Made by a program: the position numbers and the translations under genes. A stretch of DNA of 64,000 nt from Stenotrophomonas maltophilia R551-3 (lineage in GTDB: Bacteria; Pseudomonadota; Gammaproteobacteria; Xanthomonadales; Xanthomonadaceae). The stretch covers positions 1,106,501-1,170,500 of the forward strand of contig NC_011071.1 in NCBI RefSeq assembly GCF_000020665.1, read 5' to 3'. Positions 1 through 8,687 of this stretch are shown here, piece after piece (position 1 is the stretch's first letter; every line of letters begins with the position of its first letter). Below the pieces are notes generated by a model that made no database searches, had not been told where the DNA came from, and worked only from the letters and a program-made list of their open reading frames with translations.

Positions 1-320
1 AGCACGCTGGCGAAGCCGCGGCGACCGACCACCTGCATGTCCACCCGCCACTGGCTGCCGCCGGTATGGGTGACCTGCATGCTGGCATCGCCGGCCTCCT
101 TGCCCTTGTAGAAGGCCTGGTAAGTGGCGCTGAACGGCTGCAGCGGCGGCGGCTCCCAGGCCAACGCCGCCGGCATCGGTACGGCCGGTTCGGCGGGCGG
201 CTGCACCACGGGCACGGGTGCCGGCGGGGTGGCGGGCGCCTGCGCCTGGCTCCAGCCCACGGCGGGAAGCACGGCAAGCGACAGCAGCAGTGAAGTGGAC
301 AACAGGGTCGTGGTCTTCAT
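1..320 (-). CDS. DUF3108-type periplasmic protein, N-terminal part
   Basis: The reading frame begins at an ATG at 320 and runs off the left edge, so only about 106 residues are visible. It opens with a signal peptide (MKTTTLLSTSLLLSLAVLP, cleavage probably near residue 25), then a proline/alanine-rich linker, then a segment FSATYQAFYKGKEAGDASM that resembles the start of DUF3108 domains. It lies downstream of purN on the same strand, 67 bp away. A 7-bp-stem hairpin (56-74 bp past the start, at 356-374) separates the two genes but has no T tract. Family assignment rests on a short stretch and the function of DUF3108 proteins is not established; periplasmic location is inferred from the signal peptide. 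Confidence 0.7.
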   Translation of the reverse strand, partial: MKTTTLLSTSLLLSLAVLPAVGWSQAQAPATPPAPVPVVQPPAEPAVPMPAALAWEPPPLQPFSATYQAFYKGKEAGDASMQVTHTGGSQWRVDMQVVGRRGFASV

Positions 321-387
321 GGAGGACAGGGACCGCAGGAGGAGGCAGGATGCCAGCCCCGCAGTCAGCGGGGCGTGTGCAATGGGG

Positions 388-1047
388 TTACCGGTTCAGG
401 TTACCGGCGGAATCTAGGGCCAATGGGCTAAACAGGGGGTGACCGTCGAGCCAGGGCTGGCCCTCCCGTTCAGCCAGGCGGCCGCCACACAGCAGCTGCA
501 GCGTGGCGATCAACAGCGGATGCTCTACCGCCAGCACGCGCGCGGCCAGGCTGTCCGCGTCATCGCCCGGCTGCACCGGGACACGCACCTGCGCCAGCAC
601 GGCGCCGGCATCGAGCTCCGGCACCACCAGGTGCACGCTGGCACCGTGCTCGGCATCGCCGGCCTGCAGGGCCCGTGCATGCGTGTCCAGGCCCTTGTGC
701 AGCGGCAGCAGCGACGGATGGATGTTGACCAGGCGGCCATCGAAGCGCTGCACGAAGCCAGCGCCGAGGATGCGCATGTAGCCGGCACAGATGATCCAGT
801 CCGGCTCAACTGCAGCCAAGGCATCACCCAGTGCGTGCTCGTAGGCAGCGCGGTCGCTGAATTCCTTTGGTGCATGCGCCCAGCGCAGCGCAGGCGCCAC
901 GCGTTGCAGCGCCTGCGCGGTGGGCCGGTCGGAGAACACGCCGACCACTTCAGCCGGCAGGCGCCCGCTGCCGATGGCATCGAGGATCGCCTGCAGGTTG
1001 CTGCCGCGCCCAGAGGCGAGCACGGCGATACGGGTGGGGGCGGTCAT
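388..1047 (-). CDS. purN: Phosphoribosylglycinamide formyltransferase (PurN)
   Basis: Formyl-tetrahydrofolate-dependent GAR transformylase, third step of de novo purine synthesis, cytosolic. The 219-residue protein has the usual length and carries the substrate loop SGRGSN (12-17), the catalytic segment NIHPSLLP with N108 and H110, and D146 in the PELDAG motif; these match the Asn-His-Asp catalytic set of the family. The start MTAPTRIAVLASG is chosen because it fits the family N-terminus and overlaps the upstream gene by four bases (ATGA), which implies translational coupling. It is last in a run of minus-strand genes that includes purM, separated from it by three small membrane proteins. Confidence 0.97.
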   Translation of the reverse strand: MTAPTRIAVLASGRGSNLQAILDAIGSGRLPAEVVGVFSDRPTAQALQRVAPALRWAHAPKEFSDRAAYEHALGDALAAVEPDWIICAGYMRILGAGFVQRFDGRLVNIHPSLLPLHKGLDTHARALQAGDAEHGASVHLVVPELDAGAVLAQVRVPVQPGDDADSLAARVLAVEHPLLIATLQLLCGGRLAEREGQPWLDGHPLFSPLALDSAGNLNR

Positions 1048-1706
1048 TGCAGCGAACTCCGGCGGATCAGCGGCCAGGTCAGCAGGCTGCCCGCGGTGGC
1101 CATCAGCATGTCGGCATGCGCGTCCCACATATCGCCCTGCTGGCCGTTGTAGGCCTCGGCGGCATCCGGCGACAGGGCCAGCGCGATGGCCCACTCGAAC
1201 CACTCGTAGACCAGGCTGGCACACATCACCGTCATCACCGCCAGGGTGAAGGCCTGGCCCACCCGCAGTGCCGGCCAGGCGTGGCGGGCCAGCTGCAGCA
1301 GGGCGGGGGTGAAGCAGACGCCGAACAGGAAATGGATGAGGCGGTCGAAATGATTGCGCTGCCAGCCGAACGCCGCGTTGGGCGACCAGCCGAACAGCGC
1401 CTGCGACCACGCGTCATAGGGCACGTTGGAATACAGCCAGCGCGCTGCCACGCAGTGCAGGGCGATGAAGCCGCAGATCGCGATGAAGGCGCCATTGCCC
1501 AGCCAACCGCCGCGGCGGTCCACCCACAGCAGCGCGGCCAGGCCGATCACGGTCAGGGTGCTGTGCAGGGCCTGCTCGATCGGCCACAGCGGATGGACCC
1601 AGCTGATCGCGAACACCGCCAGTACGGCGGCGAAGGCCAGCTTCTTGGGGCCGGAGAAACGGTAGGCGGTTGCAGCGGCGGTGGTGGCGATGGCAGGCGA
1701 GGACAT
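1044..1706 (-). CDS. DUF2238 (YjdF-like) membrane protein
   Basis: A 220-residue integral membrane protein with about five or six hydrophobic segments. It carries the hallmarks of DUF2238/YjdF proteins: FDRLIHFLFG in the middle, YEWFEWA, and QGDMWDAHADM near the C-terminus. The family has no established biochemical role; conserved acidic and histidine residues at membrane boundaries suggest ion or small-molecule handling, which is inference only. Its stop codon overlaps the purN start (ATGA), so it is probably cotranscribed and coupled with purN, although nothing in it suggests a role in purine synthesis. Confidence 0.85.
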   Translation of the reverse strand: MSSPAIATTAAATAYRFSGPKKLAFAAVLAVFAISWVHPLWPIEQALHSTLTVIGLAALLWVDRRGGWLGNGAFIAICGFIALHCVAARWLYSNVPYDAWSQALFGWSPNAAFGWQRNHFDRLIHFLFGVCFTPALLQLARHAWPALRVGQAFTLAVMTVMCASLVYEWFEWAIALALSPDAAEAYNGQQGDMWDAHADMLMATAGSLLTWPLIRRSSLQ

Positions 1707-1748
1707 GTCGGGTCGATCGAAAGGGGGATGGTTCGTCTGCCTGCCGGC

Positions 1749-2171
1749 TCAGACGCTGAGGTGGTCGCCGCGGTCGAACAGCGCGGCCATTTCCGACTTG
1801 GACAGGAACACCCAGGCATAGGCGGCCAGGGCCATGCCCAGCGGACCGGCCAGCACCGCCAGCCACGCCGCGCGCCGGCACCAGGCCAGCCCGGTGCGGG
1901 CCGTCAACAGGCGCGCGGTATGCAGCTGCACGAAGCCGAGCACGGCCGCCAGCACGGCGATCGAGGCATAGACCGTGGTCAGCATCCAGGCATCGTCCAG
2001 CCCGCGTGAGTGGGCCACCCAGCCGCTGAGGCCGAGGAAGGCCACTGTGGCGAACCAATGGAAGCCGGCCAACGCGTAGAACAGCACTTTCAGCGTCTGC
2101 AGATGGCTGGCCAATTGCAGCTGCGCCAGGGTCTGCCGCGGCAGCGGCGGCGGATTGCCGGAGGCGGTCAT
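1749..2171 (-). CDS. Small membrane protein, unknown function
   Basis: Predicted 140-residue protein beginning MTASGNPPPLPRQTLAQLQL, with three to four hydrophobic stretches (around FYALAGFHWFATVAFLGLSG, ASIAVLAAVLGFV and LAVLAGPLGMALAAYAWVFL). The start at 2171 overlaps the stop of the preceding gene by four bases (ATGA), which decides it over a longer upstream start. I do not recognise a named family. It sits in a minus-strand run of membrane-protein genes between purM and purN; the next gene starts 42 bp further on. Its partner could be the adjacent membrane protein, with which it appears translationally coupled. Confidence 0.75.
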   Translation of the reverse strand: MTASGNPPPLPRQTLAQLQLASHLQTLKVLFYALAGFHWFATVAFLGLSGWVAHSRGLDDAWMLTTVYASIAVLAAVLGFVQLHTARLLTARTGLAWCRRAAWLAVLAGPLGMALAAYAWVFLSKSEMAALFDRGDHLSV

Positions 2172-2656
2172 GCGGGCGTGGCGGGAAGATCGAAGACGGC
2201 CTTGACCTGCGGACGCAGCAGGGTGATCAGGCTGAACACCCCCAGCACGGTGCCGACTGGCGCGAACAAGCAGGCCAGGCCGGCCACGATCAGACACAGC
2301 AGGTAGCGGCGGCGGCGGGTCAGGCAGCGGCCGGCATAGGCCACGAACGCGCCCAGGGTGACGCCACCGAACACGATGACGCAGCCGATGATGGTGAACA
2401 TCCAGCCGAACAGGCGCTGCTCGGCCGGCGACGACGGCTGGCCGCCGGAATTCATCGGCAGGTTGCCGGTGAGCGCGGTGATGCCCAGCACGATGTGGAT
2501 GATGAAGATCAGCGAGAACAGCGCGATCAGGCCGCCGACCACGTAGTGCGCGATGGCCAGCATGCGCAGGTGGTCGGCATCCTGAGTGCTGAACACCGGT
2601 ACCGTCGCCAGCGGCGGCGGCACGGGGGCGGGCGACAAGGGGGGCGTTGCGTCCAT
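2168..2656 (-). CDS. Four-TM-type membrane protein, unknown function
   Basis: A 162-residue protein with a proline-rich cytoplasmic N-terminus (residues 1-30), then hydrophobic helices around VVGGLIALFSLIFIIHIVLG, FGWMFTIIGCVIVFGGVTLG and CLIVAGLACLFAPVGTVLGV, and a short C-terminal tail. The overall plan resembles DUF4064-like or general four-helix membrane proteins, but I cannot assign a family with confidence. It starts 22 bp after purM ends and is coupled by ATGA overlap to the next small membrane protein, so it belongs to the purM transcription unit. Confidence 0.75.
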   Translation of the reverse strand: MDATPPLSPAPVPPPLATVPVFSTQDADHLRMLAIAHYVVGGLIALFSLIFIIHIVLGITALTGNLPMNSGGQPSSPAEQRLFGWMFTIIGCVIVFGGVTLGAFVAYAGRCLTRRRRYLLCLIVAGLACLFAPVGTVLGVFSLITLLRPQVKAVFDLPATPA

Positions 2657-2678
2657 GCGGGCTCCTGGGTTGCCGGGA

Positions 2679-3737
2679 TCAGCCGATGTGGACGCGCTCG
2701 GCGCCTTCAGCGGTGACCACCTGGCCGATGGTCCAGTGGTCCAGGCCCTGGGCCTTGACCGCCTCGGACACGGCAGCGACCTGGTCCGGCGCGACGATCA
2801 GCACGAAGCCGATACCGCAGTTGAAGGTGCGCCACATCTCGCTGTCGGCCACCGCGCCTTCCTTCTGCAGCCACTGGAACACCGGCGGCAGGGTCCAGGA
2901 CGAGGCCTGGATGTCCAGACCGAGGCCTTCAGGTACCACGCGGATGATGTTTTCGGTCAGGCCGCCACCGGTGATGTGGGCCATGCCGTGGATGGCCGCG
3001 CCGTGCGACTTCAGCAGCGACAGGATCGGCTTGACGTACAGCCGGGTCGGTGCCATCAGCGCGTCGACCAGCTTCACGCCGCCTTCCAGCTCCAGCTCGG
3101 CCGGGCGGCCGGCACGGTCGTAGATGCGGCGCACCAGCGAGTAGCCGTTGGAGTGCGGGCCGGAGGAGGCGATACCGATCAGCACGTCACCGGCGGCGAC
3201 GCTGGCGCCGTCCTTCAGCTCGCTTTTCTCGACCGCGGCCACCGTGAAGCCGGCCAGGTCGTACTCGCCCGGGGCATACATGTCGGGCATTTCAGCGGTT
3301 TCGCCGCCGATCAGCGCGCAGCCGGCCTCGGTGCAGCCGTTGGCGATGCCGCCCACGACCGCCGCGGCGGTGTCGATGTCCAGCTTGCCGGTGGCGAAGT
3401 AGTCCAGGAAGAACAGCGGCTCGGCGCCCTGCACCAGCACGTCGTTCACGCACATGGCGACCAGGTCGATGCCGATCGTATCGTGGCGGTTCAGCTGGTG
3501 GGCCAGCTTCAGCTTGGTGCCCACGCCGTCGGTACCCGACACCAGCACCGGCTCGCGGTACTTGTTGGACAAGTCGAACAGGGCGCCGAAGCCGCCCAGG
3601 CCGCCCATCACTTCCGGGCGGAAGCTGCGCTTGACCAGGGGCTTGATCCGCTCGACCAGCTCGTTGCCGGCGTCGATGTCGACACCCGCGTCACGGTAGG
3701 TGAGGGGGGAAGGGGCGGAAGACGGGGTGTTGGTCAC
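2679..3737 (-). CDS. purM: Phosphoribosylformylglycinamidine cyclo-ligase (PurM)
   Basis: AIR synthetase, the ATP-dependent ring-closing step of purine synthesis, cytosolic. The 352-residue protein begins with a GTG codon ([20 protein letters not shown] follows), giving the family start just before the conserved YRDAGVDI segment; the frame stays open upstream but that extension lies over the divergent neighbour and is not a plausible PurM. The signature SGTDGVGTK is at 67-75, followed by the [10 protein letters not shown] and GGETAEMP motifs of the AIRS/PurM ATP-binding fold. First gene of the run that also carries purN; divergent from the DUF2066 gene, with the intergenic region at about 3738-3848 holding both promoters. 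Confidence 0.97.
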   Translation of the reverse strand: MTNTPSSAPSPLTYRDAGVDIDAGNELVERIKPLVKRSFRPEVMGGLGGFGALFDLSNKYREPVLVSGTDGVGTKLKLAHQLNRHDTIGIDLVAMCVNDVLVQGAEPLFFLDYFATGKLDIDTAAAVVGGIANGCTEAGCALIGGETAEMPDMYAPGEYDLAGFTVAAVEKSELKDGASVAAGDVLIGIASSGPHSNGYSLVRRIYDRAGRPAELELEGGVKLVDALMAPTRLYVKPILSLLKSHGAAIHGMAHITGGGLTENIIRVVPEGLGLDIQASSWTLPPVFQWLQKEGAVADSEMWRTFNCGIGFVLIVAPDQVAAVSEAVKAQGLDHWTIGQVVTAEGAERVHIG

Positions 3738-3848
3738 GGGCGTCGGCGCTGGCAGGGGTTGAACGGGCGATTTTAACAGGCCGCATTGGCGCAAAGGCCG
3801 TATTCGGGCAACAATTCCCCCGGATACGTCGAGCCAATGGATGTCCTG

Positions 3849-4976
3849 ATGCGCCGCAGCCTGATTTTGACCCTGCTCCTTGCGCTGAGCCTGCCGGTGG
3901 CCACGATGGCCCAGAGCGGCCTTCGCACCGAGGGTGATGTCGCCACCGCCAGTGGCGCGTACGAGGCCGAAGTGCCCGTCAACAGCCAAGCCGAGGCCGA
4001 TCGCAACGGCGCCCTGGCCCGCGCCTTGAGCGTTGTACTGGGCAAATTGTCCGGGGATCGCAGCGTGATGTCGCGCCCTGGCGTGGCGCAGGCGCTGCGC
4101 AATGCCAAGGATTACGTGGCCAGCTACGACTACAAGCAGGACCAGAGCGTGGGCGCTGGCGGTGCCCCAAGCTTCCGGACGCTGCTGGTCGCCCGCTTCC
4201 GCGAGGATGACGTTGATTCGCTGGTGTCGGCGCTGGGCCTGCCGTTGTGGCCGCAGCCGCGACCGAAGCCGGTGCTGTGGCTGGCCGTCGACGACGGCAG
4301 CGGTCCGCGCCTGGTCAGCGTGCAGCAGGCCAACGCCGCCCGCCCATTGCTGAACCGCGCCATCGAGCGCGGCTACAAGCTGGGCCTGCCCAGCGGTGGT
4401 GCCGCCGAACAGGCACTGGCCGGTGCCATCTGGCGCCAGGACAGCGCCGCCGTGGCCCGCGCCTCTTCGCGCTACTCGCCGCCGATGCAGCTGATCGGCA
4501 AGCTGTACCGCGCCAACGGCGGCTGGCAGGCGGACTGGGTGTTCGTCGACAACGGCCGTGAGCTGAACAAGTGGACCAGCAAGGACGCCAACGCGATGCG
4601 CGCGATGGCCGCCGGTGCCGATGGTGCCGCCGATGCGCTGGTCAAGCGCTATGCCAAGGCCGGCGCGGCCGTGGGCCAGGCCGGCACCTACCGGGTGGTG
4701 GTCACCGGCATCAACAGCGCCGACGACTACCTGCGCCTGGCTGCCGGCCTGCGCGAGGTACCGGTGGTGCGCAACGTCACCCCGCTGCACGCCTCTGCCA
4801 GCCAGCTGGAGCTGAACCTGGAGATGACCACCGGCCTGGCCGGCTTCAACCGCATGCTGGGCGACAACGGCGTGCTGGTGCCGAGTGCGCCGCTGCCGGC
4901 GCTGCCGACGCCCATCGATGACACCACTGGCACCCCGGTGGCCCCGCCTGTCAGCAACGAGTACCGCCTGCGATGA
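3849..4976 (+). CDS. DUF2066 periplasmic protein
   Basis: Exported protein of about 375 residues. The N-terminus [20 protein letters not shown] is a clear signal peptide; an in-frame ATG twelve bases earlier (3837) is an alternative start, and neither has a strong ribosome site. The body matches DUF2066: an N-terminal [21 protein letters not shown] segment, then [13 protein letters not shown] and a C-terminal region with two alpha/beta-type repeats. The gene lies divergent to purM and overlaps the following transporter gene by four bases. Function is unknown; its coupling to a PerM-type transporter and proximity to purine genes is a conserved gamma-proteobacterial arrangement, to my recollection. 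Confidence 0.85.
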   Translation: MRRSLILTLLLALSLPVATMAQSGLRTEGDVATASGAYEAEVPVNSQAEADRNGALARALSVVLGKLSGDRSVMSRPGVAQALRNAKDYVASYDYKQDQSVGAGGAPSFRTLLVARFREDDVDSLVSALGLPLWPQPRPKPVLWLAVDDGSGPRLVSVQQANAARPLLNRAIERGYKLGLPSGGAAEQALAGAIWRQDSAAVARASSRYSPPMQLIGKLYRANGGWQADWVFVDNGRELNKWTSKDANAMRAMAAGADGAADALVKRYAKAGAAVGQAGTYRVVVTGINSADDYLRLAAGLREVPVVRNVTPLHASASQLELNLEMTTGLAGFNRMLGDNGVLVPSAPLPALPTPIDDTTGTPVAPPVSNEYRLR

Positions 4977-6142
4977 CCCTGACCCCGGAAGCGGAAATCG
5001 CGCAGTTCCTGCGCCGGCTGAAGTACATCCTGTTCGCCGGCCTGATCGGCTGGATCGTCTGGTTGCTGGCACCGATCCTGACCCCGTTCGTGCTGGCGCT
5101 GGCGCTGGCCTGGCTGGGCGACCCGCTGGTGGACCGCATCGAGGCCACCGGCCGCTCGCGCATGACCGGCGTGGTGCTGGTGTTCGCGGCGATGGTGCTG
5201 GTGATCGTGGCGCTGCTGCTGGTGCTGGTGCCGATGATCGAGCGCCAGATCACCACCCTGATCGCGGTCGCGCCGCAGGCACAGGCGTGGTTGATGGAAA
5301 AGGGCATTCCCTGGTTCGAGCAGAAGACCGGCCTGGAAGTGATGCAGTGGATGGATCCGGACCGCCTGATCGAATGGGTACGCAGCCACTGGCAGCAGGC
5401 CGGCGGCTTTGCCACCACGTTCATGGGTTACGTCTCGCGCTCGGGCTTCGCGATGGTGACCTGGGTGGTCAACATCCTGCTGCTGCCGATCCTGGCGTTC
5501 TACTTCCTGCGTGACTGGGACAAGCTGGTCGAGCGGGTCGCGTCGGTGATCCCGCGCAACCAGATCGGCACCATCAGCGCGCTGGCGCGCGAATCCAACG
5601 AAGTGCTCGGTGCGTTCATCCGCGGGCAGTTCCTGGTGATGTTGGCGCTGGGCGTGATCTATGCCGGTGGCCTGTCGCTGGTCGGCCTCAAGCTGGGCCT
5701 GTTGATCGGCCTGATTGCCGGCCTGATCAGTTTCATCCCCTACCTGGGCGCAACCACCGGCATCCTGATGGCCATCGTGGCCGCGCTGGTACAGGCGCAG
5801 GGCTTCGACCTGAAGCTGCTGATCCTGGTCGGTGTGGTGTTCACCGTGGGCCAGTTGCTGGAAAGCTACGTGCTGACCCCGCGCATCGTTGGCGACAAGA
5901 TCGGCCTGCACCCGGTGGCGGTGATCTTCGCGGTGATGGCCGGCGGCCAGCTGTTCGGCTTCCTCGGCATGCTGCTGGCGCTGCCGGTGGCAGCGGTGAC
6001 CAACGTGCTGCTGCGCTACGCGCACCAGCGTTATCGCCAGAGTGAACTGTACGTGGGTGAGAAGCCGGCGATCGTGCTTGATGGCGTGGTCGACCAGCCC
6101 CATATCATCCTCCCGACCGACAAGGGCCCCGACCTGAAGTGA
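4973..6142 (+). CDS. AI-2E/PerM family membrane transporter
   Basis: A 389-residue polytopic inner-membrane protein of the AI-2E (PerM/YdiK) family. Two N-terminal helices ([18 protein letters not shown] onward) are followed by a third ([20 protein letters not shown]), a hydrophilic central domain, and a C-terminal block of four to five helices with the family's [20 protein letters not shown] motif and the conserved [20 protein letters not shown] stretch. Substrate cannot be inferred: relatives have been linked to autoinducer-2 export, Na+/H+ antiport or simply annotated as permeases. It overlaps the DUF2066 gene by ATGA and runs into hda through a TGATG junction, so all three are likely one operon. 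Confidence 0.92.
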   Translation: MTLTPEAEIAQFLRRLKYILFAGLIGWIVWLLAPILTPFVLALALAWLGDPLVDRIEATGRSRMTGVVLVFAAMVLVIVALLLVLVPMIERQITTLIAVAPQAQAWLMEKGIPWFEQKTGLEVMQWMDPDRLIEWVRSHWQQAGGFATTFMGYVSRSGFAMVTWVVNILLLPILAFYFLRDWDKLVERVASVIPRNQIGTISALARESNEVLGAFIRGQFLVMLALGVIYAGGLSLVGLKLGLLIGLIAGLISFIPYLGATTGILMAIVAALVQAQGFDLKLLILVGVVFTVGQLLESYVLTPRIVGDKIGLHPVAVIFAVMAGGQLFGFLGMLLALPVAAVTNVLLRYAHQRYRQSELYVGEKPAIVLDGVVDQPHIILPTDKGPDLK

Positions 6143-6849
6143 TGGGTGTGCCGCAACTGCCGCTGGCCCTGCATTACCCGCGGGACCAGCGCCTGGAGAC
6201 CTTCATCGGCGCGCCGGACGGTGCGCTGGCGCAGCTGCGTGCGATCGCGGTCGGCGCCAGCCATGATTGGGTCTACCTGGAAGGCGCGGCGGGCACCGGC
6301 AAGACCCATCAGGCGCTGGCGATGTGTTCCAGCGCGGAGCAGGCTGGCCGGCTGCCGACCTATGTACCGCTGGCCAGCGCCGCCGGCCGCGTGCGCGCGG
6401 CACTGGATGGGCTGGAGGCGCGCGAGCTGGTGGCGCTGGACGGCCTGGATGAGATTGCCGGCAACCGCGAGGACGAGATCGCGCTGTTCGATTTCCACAA
6501 CCGCGCGCGCGCTGCCGGCGTGACCGTGCTGTACACGGCGCAGAAGGCGCCGGGCGAACTGGGCCTGGTACTGCCGGACCTGCGTTCGCGGCTGGGCCAG
6601 TGCGTGCGCGTGCTGCTGCAGCCGCTGGACGAGGAAGGGCGGGCCGCGGTGCTGCGCGAGCGCGCGCTGCGGCGTGGGCTGGCGATCGACGAGGCATCCA
6701 TCGAGTGGCTGCTGTCGCATACCGGGCGCGAGCTGGGTGGGTTGATCACGCTGCTGGACTGGCTGGACCGTGAGTCGCTGGCGGCGAAGCGGCGGATCAC
6801 CGTGCCGTTCCTGCGCCAGGTGCTGGAAGAAGGCCGGCCGCGTTACTGA
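6142..6849 (+). CDS. hda: DnaA regulatory inactivator Hda
   Basis: DnaA-related AAA+ protein that, bound to the DNA-loaded sliding clamp, stimulates ATP hydrolysis by DnaA and prevents re-initiation. The clamp-binding motif QLPLAL is at residues 5-10, the Walker A motif GAAGTGKT at 48-55, and a Walker-B-like VALDGLDEI near residue 100; the length (235) is typical and there is no DNA-binding C-terminal domain. ATG 6142 is used (1-bp overlap with the transporter stop); a GTG three bases upstream would give one more residue. The clamp motif directly after the start supports this choice. Confidence 0.93.
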   Translation: MGVPQLPLALHYPRDQRLETFIGAPDGALAQLRAIAVGASHDWVYLEGAAGTGKTHQALAMCSSAEQAGRLPTYVPLASAAGRVRAALDGLEARELVALDGLDEIAGNREDEIALFDFHNRARAAGVTVLYTAQKAPGELGLVLPDLRSRLGQCVRVLLQPLDEEGRAAVLRERALRRGLAIDEASIEWLLSHTGRELGGLITLLDWLDRESLAAKRRITVPFLRQVLEEGRPRY

Positions 6850-7287
6850 GGGATGTTGTTCGGCAGGGCTGCGCCCTGCACCCGCCGAAGCCGAAGCAAC
6901 GTCAACGTCAAAGGCTGGCTTCCTGAGGGGAGGCGGGGCGCTGTGGGCTTGCGGGGCCGCCGTAAACCCGTCCATGGGGGCTTGGTCGCCGCATCCATGC
7001 GGCTCACACCCCGCAAGCCCACAGCGCCCCGCCTTCGACAGGTTCCCGCGATCTGCCGGGACTGCGTACTGCACTGCTGTTGGTGGGTGTCGACCTTGGT
7101 TGATACGTGTCTTGCTTGTGGTGGGTGACGACCGTTGGTCGTCACCAGAGCAAGCGCAGCGAAGCGACCCGCTTTTGCTTTTCTTTTTCTTTTCCGTGGC
7201 TGGACGCCCACGGAAACTGTCATAGGCCGGGCGGGGTGGGTTCGCGGGGGTGTCCGCGGCATGGATGCCGCGGCCAAGCCCCCAGGG
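6850..7287. other. Intergenic region between hda and the IS element
   Basis: About 440 bp with no convincing gene. It holds a 102-bp palindromic element (6932-7033), a 10-bp-stem hairpin (7124-7146, GGTGACGACC/GGTCGTCACC around a GTT loop), a pyrimidine-rich stretch around 7172-7198 dominated by runs of T, and the left half of a second palindromic element (from 7225) that the IS has split. Short frames in it follow the repeats and have no protein-like composition or ribosome sites. Confidence 0.7.
6932..7033. repeat. Intact 102-bp palindromic repeat element
   Basis: Two perfect 25-nt arms, 6932-6956 and 7009-7033, enclose a 52-bp centre. The centre contains a smaller palindrome (GCCGCAT CC ATGCGGC, about 6988-7003). 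Read on the other strand, the centre closely matches the element interrupted by the IS (7225-8759): both contain CCGCATGGATGC-like and CCAAGCCCCCA-like blocks. The arms differ in sequence between the two copies while remaining perfectly self-complementary, so pairing rather than sequence seems conserved. Likely a non-autonomous palindromic element; I cannot name a family. Confidence 0.75.
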
Positions 7288-7335
7288 TGAAGTGACCCCC
7301 GGGAATTGGACACCAGATCCAACCCCGAGGGATAC

Positions 7336-7857
7336 ATGAACAGATACGACGCGCGTTTCAAACTGCAGGTCGCCAAAGAGGCCTGCAAGACCTCCACATC
7401 GGTCAAAGCCATTGCCCGTCGCCACGGCCTGGAGTTCTCCACGGTCAGGCGCTGGGTGGCGACCTATCGGCTGCATGGTTGGCGAGGATTTCATCGCCAG
7501 GCCCGGTTCTATGACCTCCCGTTCAAGCTGGCTGTCCTGGAGAAAATGAGCCAGGACGGCATGTCCGGGCGGGAGGCCACCACCTACTTTCAAATTGGCG
7601 ATGCCGGCGCGGTGGGGCGATGGCGGCGCCTGTATGCTCAAGGCGGTGCCCAAGCGTTGGCACCCCCTCCGCCGCCGCCCCGAAAGCCGATGAAAAAGAC
7701 CCGTTCGTCCAAGCCACCTGAAGATATGAGCCGCGATGAGCTGCTCAAGGAAGTCGCCTATCTGCGTGCGGAGACCGACTACCTAAAAAAACTCGATGCC
7801 TTGATCCGGGAAGAGCAGGCGGCGCAGGACGCAAAGCGCAAGCCGTCCAAGGATTGA
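7336..7857 (+). CDS. IS3-family transposase OrfA (HTH protein)
   Basis: A 173-residue protein starting MNRYDARFKLQVAKEACKTS, with two helix-turn-helix segments in the first 110 residues (AIARRHGLEFSTVRRWVATY and the region around MSGREATTYFQIGDAGAVGR), then a proline/lysine-rich linker and a C-terminal leucine-containing coiled coil (MSRDELLKEVAYLRAETDYL). OrfA binds the IS ends and multimerises. A run of seven A residues at 7785-7791 lies in codons for Leu-Lys-Lys and is a candidate -1 frameshift site; the -1 frame from there is open into orfB. Confidence 0.93.
   Translation: MNRYDARFKLQVAKEACKTSTSVKAIARRHGLEFSTVRRWVATYRLHGWRGFHRQARFYDLPFKLAVLEKMSQDGMSGREATTYFQIGDAGAVGRWRRLYAQGGAQALAPPPPPPRKPMKKTRSSKPPEDMSRDELLKEVAYLRAETDYLKKLDALIREEQAAQDAKRKPSKD
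7785..7791 (+). promoter_or_regulatory. Candidate -1 programmed frameshift site (A7)
   Basis: Seven consecutive A residues read in the orfA frame as the last base of a Leu codon followed by AAA AAA. A -1 slip moves ribosomes into the orfB frame, which stays open from 7791 to the orfB stop, giving an OrfAB fusion. This is the standard way IS3 elements make transposase. Confidence 0.75.
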
Positions 7858-8687
7858 GGCAGGTTCATACGCTGTCGCTTCTGCTCGAAGCAGCTGAGCT
7901 GTCACGCAGTACGTTCTATTACCAGAACCATGTCCTGGCCCATCCGGATCAGGACGAGGCACAGCTGTGCGAGCGCATCCGTGCAATCTACGATCAAAGC
8001 CAAGGGCGCTATGGCTATCGCACGGTGACGCTGGAATTAGCCAATCAGGGCCATCGGACCAATCACAAGCGGGTTCAGCGCCTGATGGGGGAGATGGGGC
8101 TGAAATCGCGGGTGCGTGTGAAGCGCTACCAGGCCTTCAAGGGGGCGGCCAACGTTGTGGTTGGCAATGACCTCAATCGCCAGTTCCATGCCGAGCGCCC
8201 CAACCAGAAATGGGTGACTGACGTGACCGAGTTCAAGGTGCAGGGCATGAAGCTGTACCTGTCGCCGATCATGGACCTCTACAACGGCGAAATCGTGGCT
8301 TATCAGATCAAGCGTCGGCCCGTATTTGATCTGGTGGGCCAAATGCTGGAGGAGGCCATCAAGAAGCTTCCCCCGGATGAGCGCCCCATGATCCACTCCG
8401 ACCAGGGCTGGCAGTACCAGCATGAAAACTACCGGCACATGCTGGAAAAGCACTCGTTGAAACAAAGCATGTCCCGGCGCGGCAACTGCCTGGACAATGC
8501 GGCGATGGAGAGCTTCTTTGGGACGCTGAAGTCGGAATTCTTCTACCTGAACAGCTTTGACAGCATCGAGAGTCTGGAAGCTGGGCTGGTGGAATACATC
8601 CAGTACTACAACGAAGAGCGCATCAAACTGAAACTGAAAGGTCTCAGCCCGATAAAGTACCGGGAGCAGGCCCAATCGGCCGCCTGA
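7854..8687 (+). CDS. IS3-family transposase OrfB (DDE catalytic part)
   Basis: Catalytic rve-type integrase domain, 277 residues if started at the TTG that overlaps the orfA stop, but more likely made mainly as an OrfAB fusion by -1 slippage at 7785-7791. The DDE triad is visible: D in WVTDVTEFK, D in MIHSDQGWQYQ and E in NAAMESFFGTLKSE, spaced as in IS3 enzymes. The region before the catalytic core (RYGYRTVTLELANQG) is the usual HTH_21 segment. No frameshift or stop interrupts the domain. There is no good ribosome site before the TTG. Confidence 0.93.
   Translation: MRQVHTLSLLLEAAELSRSTFYYQNHVLAHPDQDEAQLCERIRAIYDQSQGRYGYRTVTLELANQGHRTNHKRVQRLMGEMGLKSRVRVKRYQAFKGAANVVVGNDLNRQFHAERPNQKWVTDVTEFKVQGMKLYLSPIMDLYNGEIVAYQIKRRPVFDLVGQMLEEAIKKLPPDERPMIHSDQGWQYQHENYRHMLEKHSLKQSMSRRGNCLDNAAMESFFGTLKSEFFYLNSFDSIESLEAGLVEYIQYYNEERIKLKLKGLSPIKYREQAQSAA

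Noticed and set aside
356..374. Hairpin GCCCCGC/GCGGGGC between purN and the DUF3108 gene as a terminator
   Set aside because: No T tract on either side, and the two genes could equally be cotranscribed; left as an unassigned hairpin.
3738..5072. Possible N-terminal extension of PurM of about 440 residues
   Set aside because: It overlaps the DUF2066 gene in antisense, has no family features, and PurM starts normally at the GTG 3737.
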